A stretch of 30,199 nucleotides of DNA from UBA1672 sp964587815 (GCA_964587815.1 CAZPMH010000024.1:1-30199); one strand, 5' to 3'. Shown: positions 14,871 to 23,114, counted from the first letter of the stretch. Made by a program: numbers and translations. The notes: generated by a model from the sequence alone, not told the origin.

Positions 14871-14905
14871 GACACGTAGGATTAGATTTCGAGAAGAAAG
14901 CAAGA

Positions 14906-15631
14906 ATGACACAAACCATTCGTGTATCGGAGATTTTTGGGCCGACCGTTCAGGGGGAGGGGGCGTTGATCGGCCTGCCTACGGTGTTTGTGCGTACGGG
15001 CGGGTGTGATTTCCGCTGTAGCTGGTGTGATACGATTCATGCGGTGGATAACAGCTTTCGCCATGATTGGAAACCGATGGATGCAGCGGAGATTATGGAT
15101 GAGGTGGAGCGGCTGTCGGGCGGCGCGCCGTTGATGGTGACGCTGTCGGGTGGGAACCCTGCGATACAACCGCTTGGGGCGTTGATCGCGTTGGGGCAGA
15201 AGAAGGGCTATCGCTTTACGATGGAGACGCAGGGCTCGATTGCGCAAGAGTGGTTTTCACAGCTTGATGCGCTGACTCTTTCGCCGAAGCCGCCGAGCAG
15301 CGGGATGGATTTTGATGCGGATGCCCTGCAGGCTTGCGTGGATGCAGCAGGAGATGTTGCGGATGTGAGCCTGAAATTCGTGGTGGCGGATGATGCGGAT
15401 TATGATTTTGCGCGTGACGTTGCGGCCTTGCACCCCGCCCTGCCCGTTTATCTGCAGCCCTGTAACCCCGAGATTGCGACAATTGAGGAGGAGAACCCGC
15501 CCATTGATATGGCGGATATGCGCGCGCGTCTGCTCTGGCTGGTGGAGAAGACAAACGCGGATCAGTGGTATGCCGCGCGCGTGTTGCCGCAGTTACACGT
15601 CATGATCTGGGGGAATGAAACGGGTGTTTAA
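14906..15631 (+). CDS. queE: 7-carboxy-7-deazaguanine synthase (radical SAM)
   Basis: Rearranges 6-carboxytetrahydropterin to 7-carboxy-7-deazaguanine with SAM and a [4Fe-4S] cluster. The 241-aa protein opens with the QueE signature SEIFGPTVQGEG, then FVRTGGCDFRCSWCDT, giving the CX3CX2C cluster ligands C34, C38 and C41. VTLSGGNPA is the GGE-like SAM motif, and the end is PQLHVMIWGNETGV. Purine-rich GAGAAGAAAG precedes ATG 14906. The next gene starts within its last 17 nt. Confidence 0.96.
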   Translation: MTQTIRVSEIFGPTVQGEGALIGLPTVFVRTGGCDFRCSWCDTIHAVDNSFRHDWKPMDAAEIMDEVERLSGGAPLMVTLSGGNPAIQPLGALIALGQKKGYRFTMETQGSIAQEWFSQLDALTLSPKPPSSGMDFDADALQACVDAAGDVADVSLKFVVADDADYDFARDVAALHPALPVYLQPCNPEIATIEEENPPIDMADMRARLLWLVEKTNADQWYAARVLPQLHVMIWGNETGV

Positions 15632-16148
15632 AAAGCAGAGACAGGGTAAGCCGTCGTTGATGTATTATCCGCTGTTGGTGATTTTCATTTTGATGGTGGT
15701 TAGCCCTGCGGCTTATTACGTCCTTTTGTTTTTGGCGGAGCTTGAAGATTTTACCACCCCTGTGGTTCTTTATCGCGGTAGCGGGCATCTTCTTAACGCG
15801 TTGATTTATAGTGGTATTGTATCTGTTATTGGCATTTATATGTATACGACACGCCGTATTTCTCATAACGTTCCTAATACTGCGTATCGTCCGCCTGCAA
15901 GTATTGAAGGCGCCCTATTGGGGATTTTAATTGGCTTTACGTGGTTTCATTTTTATCACACATACGAAAAACCGATAACGCTGTACACGGTCGAGCGTTT
16001 TATCAATGTTGATGATGTGCATTACAATTTTTGCGGCTATCATTATGCTATTTACAAAAAAGAAAAATACAACAAGCGCGTGCGCTACACTGTTTTTGCC
16101 GAACAGTCCTTTGGGTGTGATGCGGTTGCAATGAAAAACGGTGAATGA
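15615..16148 (+). CDS. Membrane protein inside the que cluster
   Basis: A 177-aa protein with three predicted membrane segments (about residues 17-43, 60-78 and 96-112) and a C-terminal soluble domain with two cysteines (NFCGYHY, SFGCDAV). It does not resemble the known preQ0/preQ1 transporters YhhQ or QueT, which have more segments. It starts inside queE (17-nt overlap, GGGGGA just ahead of the ATG), so it is almost certainly co-transcribed and coupled. The gene is more AT-rich than queE and queF. Its role in queuosine metabolism, if any, is unknown. Confidence 0.8.
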   Translation: MKRVFKKQRQGKPSLMYYPLLVIFILMVVSPAAYYVLLFLAELEDFTTPVVLYRGSGHLLNALIYSGIVSVIGIYMYTTRRISHNVPNTAYRPPASIEGALLGILIGFTWFHFYHTYEKPITLYTVERFINVDDVHYNFCGYHYAIYKKEKYNKRVRYTVFAEQSFGCDAVAMKNGE

Positions 16149-16189
16149 CTTTTGGGTTTCGATGTATTTTTTCATTACAGCTCAAGGGT

Positions 16190-16218
16190 TTGAGTTAAGG
16201 GGCGGGGCGTGGTATGAT
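16190..16218 (+). promoter_or_regulatory. Candidate sigma70-type promoter of queF
   Basis: TTGAGT (16190-16195), exactly 17 nt, then TATGAT (16213-16218). Predicted RNA start near 16225 leaves an ~80-nt leader before queF at 16305. The leader holds a perfect inverted repeat, GAACGC-AA-GCGTTC, at 16230-16243. Confidence 0.6.
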
Positions 16219-16229
16219 CTTTTTTCGTT

Positions 16230-16243
16230 GAACGCAAGCGTTC
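16230..16243. promoter_or_regulatory. Palindrome in the queF leader, possible operator
   Basis: GAACGC AA GCGTTC, a perfect 6+2+6 palindrome placed just after the predicted queF transcription start. The two-base centre disfavours an RNA hairpin and favours a dimeric regulator site. No regulator can be named. Confidence 0.35.
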
Positions 16244-16304
16244 TCTTTCAAAGTGGCTTTCGCAGCGATTTTAGATTTTCGAAAACAGATAAGGATTTCC
16301 ATTT

Positions 16305-16769
16305 ATGAGTGATGATTTATACGGTGACTTAAAGCAATTGGGCGCCCCTTCGGAGTTGCCTACTTCGCCTGAAGACGCGGTTTTGGAGCGGATTGAGAAC
16401 CCGCACCCTGATATGCCGCATTGTGTTCGTTTTACCGCGCCGGAATTTACATCGCTCTGCCCGAAGACGGGCGCGCCTGATTTTGCGCATTTGACGATTG
16501 ATTATGTGCCGTCGAAATATCTGATTGAAAGTAAATCGCTCAAGCTGTTTTTGGGGAGTTTCCGCAATCATGGCTCTTTCCACGAAGACTGCACGTTGAT
16601 GATTGCCCAGCGCATTATTAAACGCGCAATTCCGACATGGCTGCGTATTGGTGGATATTGGTACCCGCGCGGCGGCATTCCGATTGACGTGTTTTACCAA
16701 ACAGGCGTTCCCCCACGCGATGTGTGGATTCCCGATCAAGAGGTGAAGCCTTACCGCGGACGTGGTTGA
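16305..16769 (+). CDS. queF: NADPH-dependent 7-cyano-7-deazaguanine reductase
   Basis: Reduces the nitrile of preQ0 to the amine preQ1. The 154-aa protein is the short (single T-fold, YkvM-like) type. It has FTSLCPKTGAPDFAH with nucleophile Cys52 and Asp59, and the QueF motif ESKSLKLFLGSFRNHGSFHED (75-95), whose E-S-K-S residues bind substrate and NADPH. The end has YWYPRGGIPIDVFYQ. AAGGA precedes ATG 16305. It has its own promoter, separate from the riboswitch-controlled queC unit, and ends 3 nt from the convergent patatin gene. Its product preQ1 is the ligand of the riboswitch upstream of queC. Confidence 0.96.
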   Translation: MSDDLYGDLKQLGAPSELPTSPEDAVLERIENPHPDMPHCVRFTAPEFTSLCPKTGAPDFAHLTIDYVPSKYLIESKSLKLFLGSFRNHGSFHEDCTLMIAQRIIKRAIPTWLRIGGYWYPRGGIPIDVFYQTGVPPRDVWIPDQEVKPYRGRG

Positions 16770-16772
16770 GGT

Positions 16773-17903
16773 TTAACCCTTTTTCTTATTACGGGCGCGG
16801 CGTTCGGCGATTTTTTCGGATGTGGATTTGAGGTATTCTTTTTCTACGTCCACCGTGTCGCGTTTTCCGATATCATCGAAATGCTTTTTCAGCCATGCAT
16901 CCATTGTCTCACGCCCCTTATCGCGGAGCATGGTGAGGAAATCCCAATCTGAATTAAATTTACTGGCGACGGATTGTTCTTCTAACGCTTCATCGGCGCG
17001 GATGGAATGAACGAGCACATCGGTGAAGTTGTCTTTATACTCATCTTTGAGCATATCGTCGCGGATAAGTTTTTTGACAAACGCGATGGCGCGCATTTCC
17101 TTGATCAGGGAGGAATTGAAGCTGATCTCGTTAATGCGGTTCATGATGTCGGGCGAGGTAGTGGGCGTTTCCTTACGCTCCAGCGGGTTGATATGCACGA
17201 TAATCACATCGCGGATGTCGGTTTCGTAGAAGAGCGGATATAGCGCGGGGTTGCCCATATAGCCGCCATCCCAGTAATCCTCGCCCTTAATATTTACGGC
17301 CTTGAAAATATAGGGCAGGCAGGCGGAGGCCATGACGACATCCAGATTGACGTCCTTGGTTTCGAAGACCTTGACGCGGCCCGTTTGGACGTGGGTTGCA
17401 CTGATGAAGAGTTTGACGCAATCACATTCCTGCAGCACTTTAAAATCGAACAGCTCCTCGACGATATCGCGCAGGGGGTTGATGTCGAACGGGTTGAATT
17501 GATAGGGCGAGACAACGCGAGTCATGCTGTCGAACATATAGTGCAGGACGGAATTATCCATGTTCCAATCCATGATGCGTTCCCAGAATGTGGCCTTTAC
17601 GGGGTTGTGCCCCTGGCCCGAGACGTGGACTTTCCACCAGAAATCATGGAGCGCTTTGCGTGCGCCTTCGGGACCGCCCTTTTGTTTGCCGTAGGCGAGG
17701 GCGCAGGCGTTCATTGTTCCCGCGCTGGTTGCACAGATGCCTTCGATATCAATGCGCCCGTCTTCGAGGATTTTATCCAGTACGCCCCACGCGAATGCGC
17801 CGTGTGCGCCGCCGCCCTGTAAGGCCAGATTAACGGTTTTTTGCTTTTTAGGCGGTGTGTTGGCTTTAAACTCTGTCTCGCAGAAATCGGGGGATTGGGT
17901 CAT
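16773..17903 (-). CDS. Patatin-like phospholipase
   Basis: A 376-aa lipid acyl hydrolase with a Ser-Asp dyad. Residues 27-37 hold the oxyanion loop LQGGGAHGAF. The nucleophile elbow is ATSAG, with Ser60 (the usual GxSxG has Ala in first place). The catalytic Asp is in WDGGY (D212). No signal peptide is present, so it acts inside the cell or is exported by another route. The C terminus is helical and highly charged (SEKIAERRARNKKKG). Its ATG overlaps the stop of the M23 peptidase gene by 4 nt, so the two are coupled. The DFWWKVHVSG and FNPFDINPLRD words are common in proteobacterial patatins, some linked to polyhydroxyalkanoate granules; the substrate is uncertain. Confidence 0.93.
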   Translation of the reverse strand: MTQSPDFCETEFKANTPPKKQKTVNLALQGGGAHGAFAWGVLDKILEDGRIDIEGICATSAGTMNACALAYGKQKGGPEGARKALHDFWWKVHVSGQGHNPVKATFWERIMDWNMDNSVLHYMFDSMTRVVSPYQFNPFDINPLRDIVEELFDFKVLQECDCVKLFISATHVQTGRVKVFETKDVNLDVVMASACLPYIFKAVNIKGEDYWDGGYMGNPALYPLFYETDIRDVIIVHINPLERKETPTTSPDIMNRINEISFNSSLIKEMRAIAFVKKLIRDDMLKDEYKDNFTDVLVHSIRADEALEEQSVASKFNSDWDFLTMLRDKGRETMDAWLKKHFDDIGKRDTVDVEKEYLKSTSEKIAERRARNKKKG

Positions 17904-18931
17904 TTTACTTCTACCTTAAATATGCGCTGTAATATCAGCGGCTCTGCGGATGATTTTCCTTTGCGTACCAACTTCGCTGTGCCCGTGTATGTTCCGTTCA
18001 TCAGCTGTACGCGTCCGATTTTGCGGCCTGTGAAATAATATTGGCGGGCGCGGTCTTTGATCACATCCTGATGGGTGATGACGAATTCCTCACCGTTCGG
18101 GTCGGTAATTTCAGTGGTGATGCGGTCGCCCTTTTCCACGTTGTAAAACCCCGCCCAGAAGGTAAAAGCGGCGCTGTTTTTGCTGATGGTGTTCGGGTTG
18201 TCTTCGCCGCGTTGGATGGCGTTGAAATCAGGGGCTGTGGTACGGAAGCCGCCGTCGAAAATGGCGGCGGGCATGTATTGCACGTCAACCGCGCCGTGCC
18301 ACATGGGATTTTCCTCGGCCGTGCAGTCTTTTTCCATCGTTTGGCCTGTGAAGGGGTCGATAATCGCGCCTTCCCAGATGACGCCGAAATGCAAATGCGG
18401 GAAGGACGTAAAGCCTGATTGTCCGATTTGCCCAATTTTTTCGCCCGCGCTGATTTTATCGTTCGGGCGCACGGTGATGGAGCCTTTTTTAAGGTGGCAG
18501 TAGATGGTTTGCAAGCCGCTGCCGTGGTCGAGCAAGACGGCGTTGCCGCATTCTTTGCGGTTTTGTTTGATGGCCTCCAAATCTTCATCGGATTTCAGAG
18601 CGTCGGACTCGCCGTCACGGGTGCGAATGACGCGACCATCAGCGGCGGCAATGACGTCCACGCCTGCATTCATTTGCGTGATTGAGCCGAGGCCGAAATC
18701 CGTTCCCTTATGGTCGTTATAGCTTTTGGCTGTGCATTTGAAATCGCGCACGCCTTCGGTGCGGTCAATATCAACGTAATTGACGGGCCAACAATCTTTG
18801 CCCAGCGTGCAGATCACAGGAAAAATAAAGCGTGGTTTTTGAAGGTTTTCGTGACTTTGTGCCGCCGATTTGTTATAAAATGGCACTATGGAAAGAGTGA
18901 TAAGAAAAAGTACAATCAAAATTCTTTTCAT
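17900..18931 (-). CDS. Secreted M23 (LytM/lysostaphin-type) metallopeptidase
   Basis: A 343-aa protein with a signal peptide (MKRILIVLFLITLSIV, cleavage probably after the AAQ region). The LytM domain has intact zinc and catalytic residues: H74 and D78 in DHKGTDFG, H145 in YCHL, and H178-x-H180 in PHLHFG. A typical 'ADGRVIRTRDG' and 'KISAGEKIGQIGQSG' frame the beta core. Residues ~210-343 form a second, beta-rich domain of unknown type. It should cut peptidoglycan cross-links in the periplasm, or a host or prey wall if released. It is the first gene of a two-gene unit with the patatin. Confidence 0.93.
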   Translation of the reverse strand: MKRILIVLFLITLSIVPFYNKSAAQSHENLQKPRFIFPVICTLGKDCWPVNYVDIDRTEGVRDFKCTAKSYNDHKGTDFGLGSITQMNAGVDVIAAADGRVIRTRDGESDALKSDEDLEAIKQNRKECGNAVLLDHGSGLQTIYCHLKKGSITVRPNDKISAGEKIGQIGQSGFTSFPHLHFGVIWEGAIIDPFTGQTMEKDCTAEENPMWHGAVDVQYMPAAIFDGGFRTTAPDFNAIQRGEDNPNTISKNSAAFTFWAGFYNVEKGDRITTEITDPNGEEFVITHQDVIKDRARQYYFTGRKIGRVQLMNGTYTGTAKLVRKGKSSAEPLILQRIFKVEVK

Positions 18932-19056
18932 GATGTGATCATAACAGGTGTCAGGCGGCGAACAAGTTCAGATTTATTGTTCAGCATTAAGCGTTTGTTA
19001 TTGTTATATAAACAGGGTTTATTCAGTGTATAAAAAGCGCTGAGCATGAGGGTGAT

Positions 19057-19440
19057 ATGATGGGGTTTGTCAACGACACCAGTGATATTACGGATATTAA
19101 AACGATTGATGCGGCGCGCGGTATTGTCTTGCGCGACATTACGCCTGCCATGCCCGATGTTGTGCCGCGCTACGCCTTGGAATGGGGGGAAAAGCGCGTT
19201 GAGTTTTCCGCCACGCAGTCGCACGATTTGATTACCGATGATAACGGCGCGGAGAAGTTTCACATGAAATGGCGCGTTGTTTCGGTGGCCGTGCCCGCTG
19301 GTTTTAACATTCCCGATGAGAAGATTGAAGCGGTGATTTGCGATGCGCTGGATGCGTTCGGCGAATTTCACGACCGTAGCCGCGTGGCGAAGGTGGATGT
19401 GACCGTAACGCCCGACGCGTTTGAAAAAGGGAGGGCGTGA
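19057..19440 (+). CDS. Small cassette protein, paralogue of the 3742 gene product
   Basis: A 127-aa protein (ATG 19060 also possible) that aligns over its length with the product at 3742. Shared parts are FVND, KTID-x2-RGIV-x-RDI, a YALEW strand, then VSVAVPAGFNI and VICDALDAFG, and a basic tail. GAGGGTG gives a good ribosome-binding site. The next gene starts 4 nt after its stop and carries the paralogue of the 4121 protein, so the two-gene order is kept in both blocks. It opens the five-gene block B operon. The 125-nt region shared with the divergent M23 gene holds AT-rich promoter-like sequence, including TATAAA at 19029-19034, but no clear -35. Function unknown. Confidence 0.87.
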   Translation: MMGFVNDTSDITDIKTIDAARGIVLRDITPAMPDVVPRYALEWGEKRVEFSATQSHDLITDDNGAEKFHMKWRVVSVAVPAGFNIPDEKIEAVICDALDAFGEFHDRSRVAKVDVTVTPDAFEKGRA

Positions 19441-19444
19441 GGAT

Positions 19445-20386
19445 ATGGAACGCCAGCCCGTTAGCCAAGAGTTTGAAAACCAATTGATTAAAGCCGCGCG
19501 TGACGGCGACATTTACGCGTATGACGGGCATGACGATGTGTTTACCGTACAGGGCGCGTTGACGAATTTAAAAGACGATGAATATGTGCCGCTGGATACG
19601 CTGTATGAGATGTTGCACGTGATGAACCAGCCGATTGACTATGTTTACGGGCAAGAAGCGCGCGGGTTCGTGTTCGGCAGCGGGCCGGTCAACGCGCATG
19701 ATGAATCTTCTGACTACGCCCGCTATCTTCGAAATATCATCACGTCACAAAACGGTTTTGGCTCCATATCAAATACGGATGCAGGGCAGTTTTTGAATAA
19801 CGGCAGAATTGCAACTATGTTCAGTTTCCGTGTGACACAAAGCGCGCAAGCCGAAGGGATTCGCCGCCCCTATCGCGATGTGATGATGGGATATCGCGGG
19901 GATGACGGTGACATGGTTAAGGGGCTGTGGGATGCGGTTTCCGAAGGGTTTGCGGAACGGGCGCACGGGCATATTGTCACGATTACGCCGTGGGCGGATA
20001 ATGACCGCATTTTTGTACGTACTGAGCTGCCGATCCTAATTCATAATGAGAATGTGGAGACGATTAACGGCCTGCCACGCGCTGATTTTAAGGATAAATT
20101 CGACAGTTATGTTGAAAGCGGATTAAGTGAAAAGGACGCCTATGCGCGGTTGAATGATCGGGATGTGAAATCGTCGTCGATCGCGTTTATGCGCGAGGCC
20201 TGTTATGATTTTGCAGCCGACTTGTCTCCGCCTGTTCGCACTGATTTTTTGGTAAAAGCAGAGCCCGAATATGGCGATTGGCTGTTGCTTTCTGCGCCTG
20301 TTTTCGATGAAACGGCAATGGAACAGCACCAAGTGGTCGGCGCAGATGTCGAAGAGGATGAGAAATTTGGTGCGCATCACATGTGA
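19445..20386 (+). CDS. Cassette protein (313 aa), paralogue of the 4121 gene product's N-terminal third
   Basis: Begins MERQPVSQEFENQL at ATG 19445, aligned with MERVSEQHLEF of the 571-aa protein; a longer in-frame reading from 19421 is unlikely. The best-conserved block is GLWDAVSEGFAERAHG...VETINGLPR (160-212). The word GFVFGS near 74 matches GYIFGS. This copy has a longer middle section (~100-158) and lacks the ~375-residue C-terminal part of the block A protein, so the shared N-terminal unit is the core function. No signal peptide. GGAGG precedes the start. Not recognised as a named family. Confidence 0.87.
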   Translation: MERQPVSQEFENQLIKAARDGDIYAYDGHDDVFTVQGALTNLKDDEYVPLDTLYEMLHVMNQPIDYVYGQEARGFVFGSGPVNAHDESSDYARYLRNIITSQNGFGSISNTDAGQFLNNGRIATMFSFRVTQSAQAEGIRRPYRDVMMGYRGDDGDMVKGLWDAVSEGFAERAHGHIVTITPWADNDRIFVRTELPILIHNENVETINGLPRADFKDKFDSYVESGLSEKDAYARLNDRDVKSSSIAFMREACYDFAADLSPPVRTDFLVKAEPEYGDWLLLSAPVFDETAMEQHQVVGADVEEDEKFGAHHM

Positions 20387-20414
20387 AGCATGTATACTAT
20401 TTGCATAAAAATAA

Positions 20415-20427
20415 GGGGTTAAACCCC
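20415..20427. promoter_or_regulatory. Palindrome GGGGTTAAACCCC upstream of the zinc-ribbon gene
   Basis: A perfect 6+1+6 inverted repeat in the 55-nt gap inside block B, the largest gap of the operon. There is no T-tract. It could be an operator or a weak RNA hairpin that tunes the downstream genes. Confidence 0.35.
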
Positions 20428-20441
20428 AATATAGGGTGAAA

Positions 20442-21734
20442 ATGAGAGATTTCGAAGAGCAGAATAACGCAGGGCTTGCCTACACAGCAAATGTGTCGGT
20501 AACCGAAGCTGTGATGTTTGATCCGAAAACGGATGACCCTGACGACCCTGATTCGTGGAATATTCTGGCCGCGGATGATTTTGATAAAGAGATGCATGGG
20601 GATTGTAAATTCTATTGCCCGTGTTGTTTGGATAACGGGCATGAAGTGCGATTGAAAAATCCGTCTAAGCCGTTTTTGCAGCCCGTGACGTTCGATTTGA
20701 TCGACCCTGAGACAAACGAGCCTGTTGTTGACCCCGAGACCGATGCGATTGTGACCGATGTGCGGCGTTACCAGATTCCTGCGCGATATTCGCTGTACCC
20801 GGGTGAGAAACATCAGTGTGATCTGGGGATGGAGCAAAGCAATATCAGCCGCACCGTGCGCGAGAATGGCGGTACGGTTTTAAACAGTGAGGCGGGCGCG
20901 TATGTCGTTAATTTGAATATTCCCGCAGGGCAAAAACCTGTCGACGGACGCAGAGCGCGCGTCCCGTTGAGCGCGATGGGGAATACATTTAACCACGTCT
21001 CGCCCGATGGCTCAGGCGAAGGCAGTAAGAACCCGAAGCGGCGTATCCATCAATCTTCATCCCCGTCAAAATCGGCGTCAAAATCGCACGGGGCAGAAAA
21101 TGTCGGGGTGATTGCCGATCTTTTGGATGATACGGAATTTGATCGTGGGGCGCGCGCGGGTATTATCATGCGCAATGGCGGGCAGACTGTTCCACTGTCC
21201 GAGGCGTTTCACGATAACAGCCTTGATCTTTACCGTGATGTGTATAAACGCACCACGCAGGATCGGGAAAACCCGAATGCGAACCCGAACCATTTGGCGT
21301 TATTCAAATTTCAGCCGAACGGAAACCGCAAATTCTGGACGCGTGAGGAAGACGGGTCGATGACTGTCCCATCTCAGCCTGAGCAGATTACGGATTCGCA
21401 CGGGCGCAAGATGTATGTCTCCACCAAGATTAATTTTCAAACCGAGGGTGCGTTTGAGGCGTTCAAGGCCGCTTATGATGCAGCCGAGACGAAAGATGAG
21501 CGTTCCTTCTTGGTTTATAGCGAACACGGGCAGGTCAATCTGGCGGATTTTGAAGCGCAGCGTCAGGCGGTGGATGCGGGGACGAAGCCGCATGCGGATA
21601 TCGCCGTTCAAACCACAGTTTTCAACGCGGCGCAAATGATGCAATGGGCGCCACGATCACCGCAACTCACGCTGAATTTTGATGATGTGCCGAGCCGCGA
21701 TGCGGATGGACCCGACGACGATATGCGGATGTAG
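20442..21734 (+). CDS. Zinc-ribbon protein of unknown function, CoiA-like N terminus possible
   Basis: A 430-aa protein. Near residues 50-130 it has a cysteine/histidine cluster (DCKFYCPCC ... EKHQCDL) of the sort that binds one zinc, reminiscent of the zinc-finger ahead of CoiA-like restriction-fold nucleases; I do not see a clear nuclease triad. Around 195-215 is a Ser/Lys-rich linker (HQSSSPSKSASKS), after which a globular mixed domain follows (GVIADLLDDTEFDRGARAG, HLALFKFQPNGNRKFW). The acidic tail ends DDDMRM. ATG 20442 is preferred to the GTG at 20436, with GGGTG as ribosome-binding site. It lies third in block B, suggesting a shared task with the metallopeptidase-like genes downstream. 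Confidence 0.85.
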   Translation: MRDFEEQNNAGLAYTANVSVTEAVMFDPKTDDPDDPDSWNILAADDFDKEMHGDCKFYCPCCLDNGHEVRLKNPSKPFLQPVTFDLIDPETNEPVVDPETDAIVTDVRRYQIPARYSLYPGEKHQCDLGMEQSNISRTVRENGGTVLNSEAGAYVVNLNIPAGQKPVDGRRARVPLSAMGNTFNHVSPDGSGEGSKNPKRRIHQSSSPSKSASKSHGAENVGVIADLLDDTEFDRGARAGIIMRNGGQTVPLSEAFHDNSLDLYRDVYKRTTQDRENPNANPNHLALFKFQPNGNRKFWTREEDGSMTVPSQPEQITDSHGRKMYVSTKINFQTEGAFEAFKAAYDAAETKDERSFLVYSEHGQVNLADFEAQRQAVDAGTKPHADIAVQTTVFNAAQMMQWAPRSPQLTLNFDDVPSRDADGPDDDMRM

Positions 21735-21758
21735 AAGAAGGCGCTGAGAGAGTTCATT

Positions 21759-23099
21759 ATGCTTATTGATAAAGGAAAAATCAGCGTCTCCGAAGAAACG
21801 AGAGAATATTTCGGAGACCCGCTTTTAGAACGGCTGAACGACATGTCAGAACGTGACAGACTCGTTATGGTCGGCATGCATGATTTGCGCGATGAGAATG
21901 GAGATTTGAGAGGGAACGGCACTGTTGGCGGGGCGCTGCGCAGTTTTATGTCAGAGCATGGGGTAAACTTTCACGGTGAAGACGTAGACAGGATCGTTGC
22001 CTCGTTAGAAAACCCGGATAATGCCTCTGCCTTGTTGTATAAAGAAGATCCGTTTGCCAGAGGCTTCGGCGTGGTTGCGCTTTACGATTTCGACGCCACA
22101 AAAGAAGACATGTTCAGCACGATGGCAGGGCCTTATGTTGAGGCAAGCGATCTGAGTTCGATTCCCGGCACGGATAAAGACTGGCACACAGCGATTGTCA
22201 TTCACGAGATCAAGCACACGGTTCCCGATCAAATGAACATGCAAAGCCATGGAAACGCCGAGAATTACGTCGGCATTAATACAGATCTTGAGGCGATGTC
22301 AGATGCGGGCGTGGTTGAAGAATGGCCGCAGCTTTACGCAGACGGGCTTGTTTCAAATGCCGATGTTCCCGATGCGTTGTTGGCGGCGCGGGCTATTTCT
22401 ACGATTTCTTATCATAATGAGTCGGGCTCCAACCATAATTACCATATTACCAACATTCAAAATGATGCCGATGGCGCTGGATTGGATGTAAGCGCAGATG
22501 ACGCGCAGCAAGGTGTCGGGAACGCCACTCGTATGATTCACGAACGGGTTGAGCGGCTTTTGGAGCAAACCGTGCCTCAGGAGCGCGCAGAGTATACCGC
22601 CCGCGCCGCGGTGGATTTAGACCAAACCGATATCGAAGCGATTGCCCTGCGCACTATGATTTTAGAGGGAGAGTTTACCGCCCACCGACACTATCATGAC
22701 GGCATGCTTGCGGCGCTGGACGCGCGCGATGAGATTGTGATTGAAAGCATGAAATCCACGCAAAGTGATGGCGGGTTTGATACGGAGGCATTCGAGGCAC
22801 GTAAAATTGAAGCAATCGAGGCGCTTTCAGGAATAGAGCATAACGTCACAGAAGCCAAAGACTTGATTTATCATGAGGCTGAAGCCTTGTATTTGAGCGG
22901 TGCATTCGAAGATGACGCCGTTGCGAAAACCGCCGTGTATGAATTTCTGGTAGCCGCGCGGGATTATGCGCCTGATGCGTTTGGCGCCGATGCAGATGAT
23001 ACATTCCCACCGCCCGATCAGGCGATTGCCGTGCCCGACGCCGAGGCCGCCCCGCAAGCCGAGAGCCAGCCGAGCGCTGTTCCGAAAAGGGGCTTTTAA
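21759..23099 (+). CDS. HExxH metallopeptidase-like protein (copy 1)
   Basis: A 446-aa cytoplasmic-looking protein. HEIKH at residues 149-153 (22203-22217) is a zincin motif, and E178 in TDLEAMSD is a candidate third zinc ligand. The whole protein is paralogous to the next gene product, with HExxH at the identical residue number. N-terminal words shared by both are (Y/F)FG-x2-LL, RD-x2-V-x-V-x-M-x-DL, F-x-x-EHGV and EDMF. The C-terminal module YLSGAFEDDAVAKTAVYEFL...PPPDQ is the most conserved part, followed by an Ala/Pro-rich tail ending PKRGF. No signal peptide. No named peptidase family is recognised; activity is inferred from the motif. Confidence 0.87.
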   Translation: MLIDKGKISVSEETREYFGDPLLERLNDMSERDRLVMVGMHDLRDENGDLRGNGTVGGALRSFMSEHGVNFHGEDVDRIVASLENPDNASALLYKEDPFARGFGVVALYDFDATKEDMFSTMAGPYVEASDLSSIPGTDKDWHTAIVIHEIKHTVPDQMNMQSHGNAENYVGINTDLEAMSDAGVVEEWPQLYADGLVSNADVPDALLAARAISTISYHNESGSNHNYHITNIQNDADGAGLDVSADDAQQGVGNATRMIHERVERLLEQTVPQERAEYTARAAVDLDQTDIEAIALRTMILEGEFTAHRHYHDGMLAALDARDEIVIESMKSTQSDGGFDTEAFEARKIEAIEALSGIEHNVTEAKDLIYHEAEALYLSGAFEDDAVAKTAVYEFLVAARDYAPDAFGADADDTFPPPDQAIAVPDAEAAPQAESQPSAVPKRGF

Positions 23100-23114
23100 T
23101 AGGGATTTGATGAT

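Noticed and set aside
14408..14875. Minus-strand 155-codon ORF over queD
   Set aside because: Complete overlap with a certain gene; it is an antisense shadow.
15615..16148. Calling the membrane protein a preQ0/preQ1 transporter
   Set aside because: Only three membrane segments and no resemblance to YhhQ or QueT; position alone is not enough.
18928..19512. Long minus-strand ORF of 194 codons
   Set aside because: It lies over the start of block B and the intergenic region, reads as the antisense shadow of the 19057 gene, and lacks plausible protein character.
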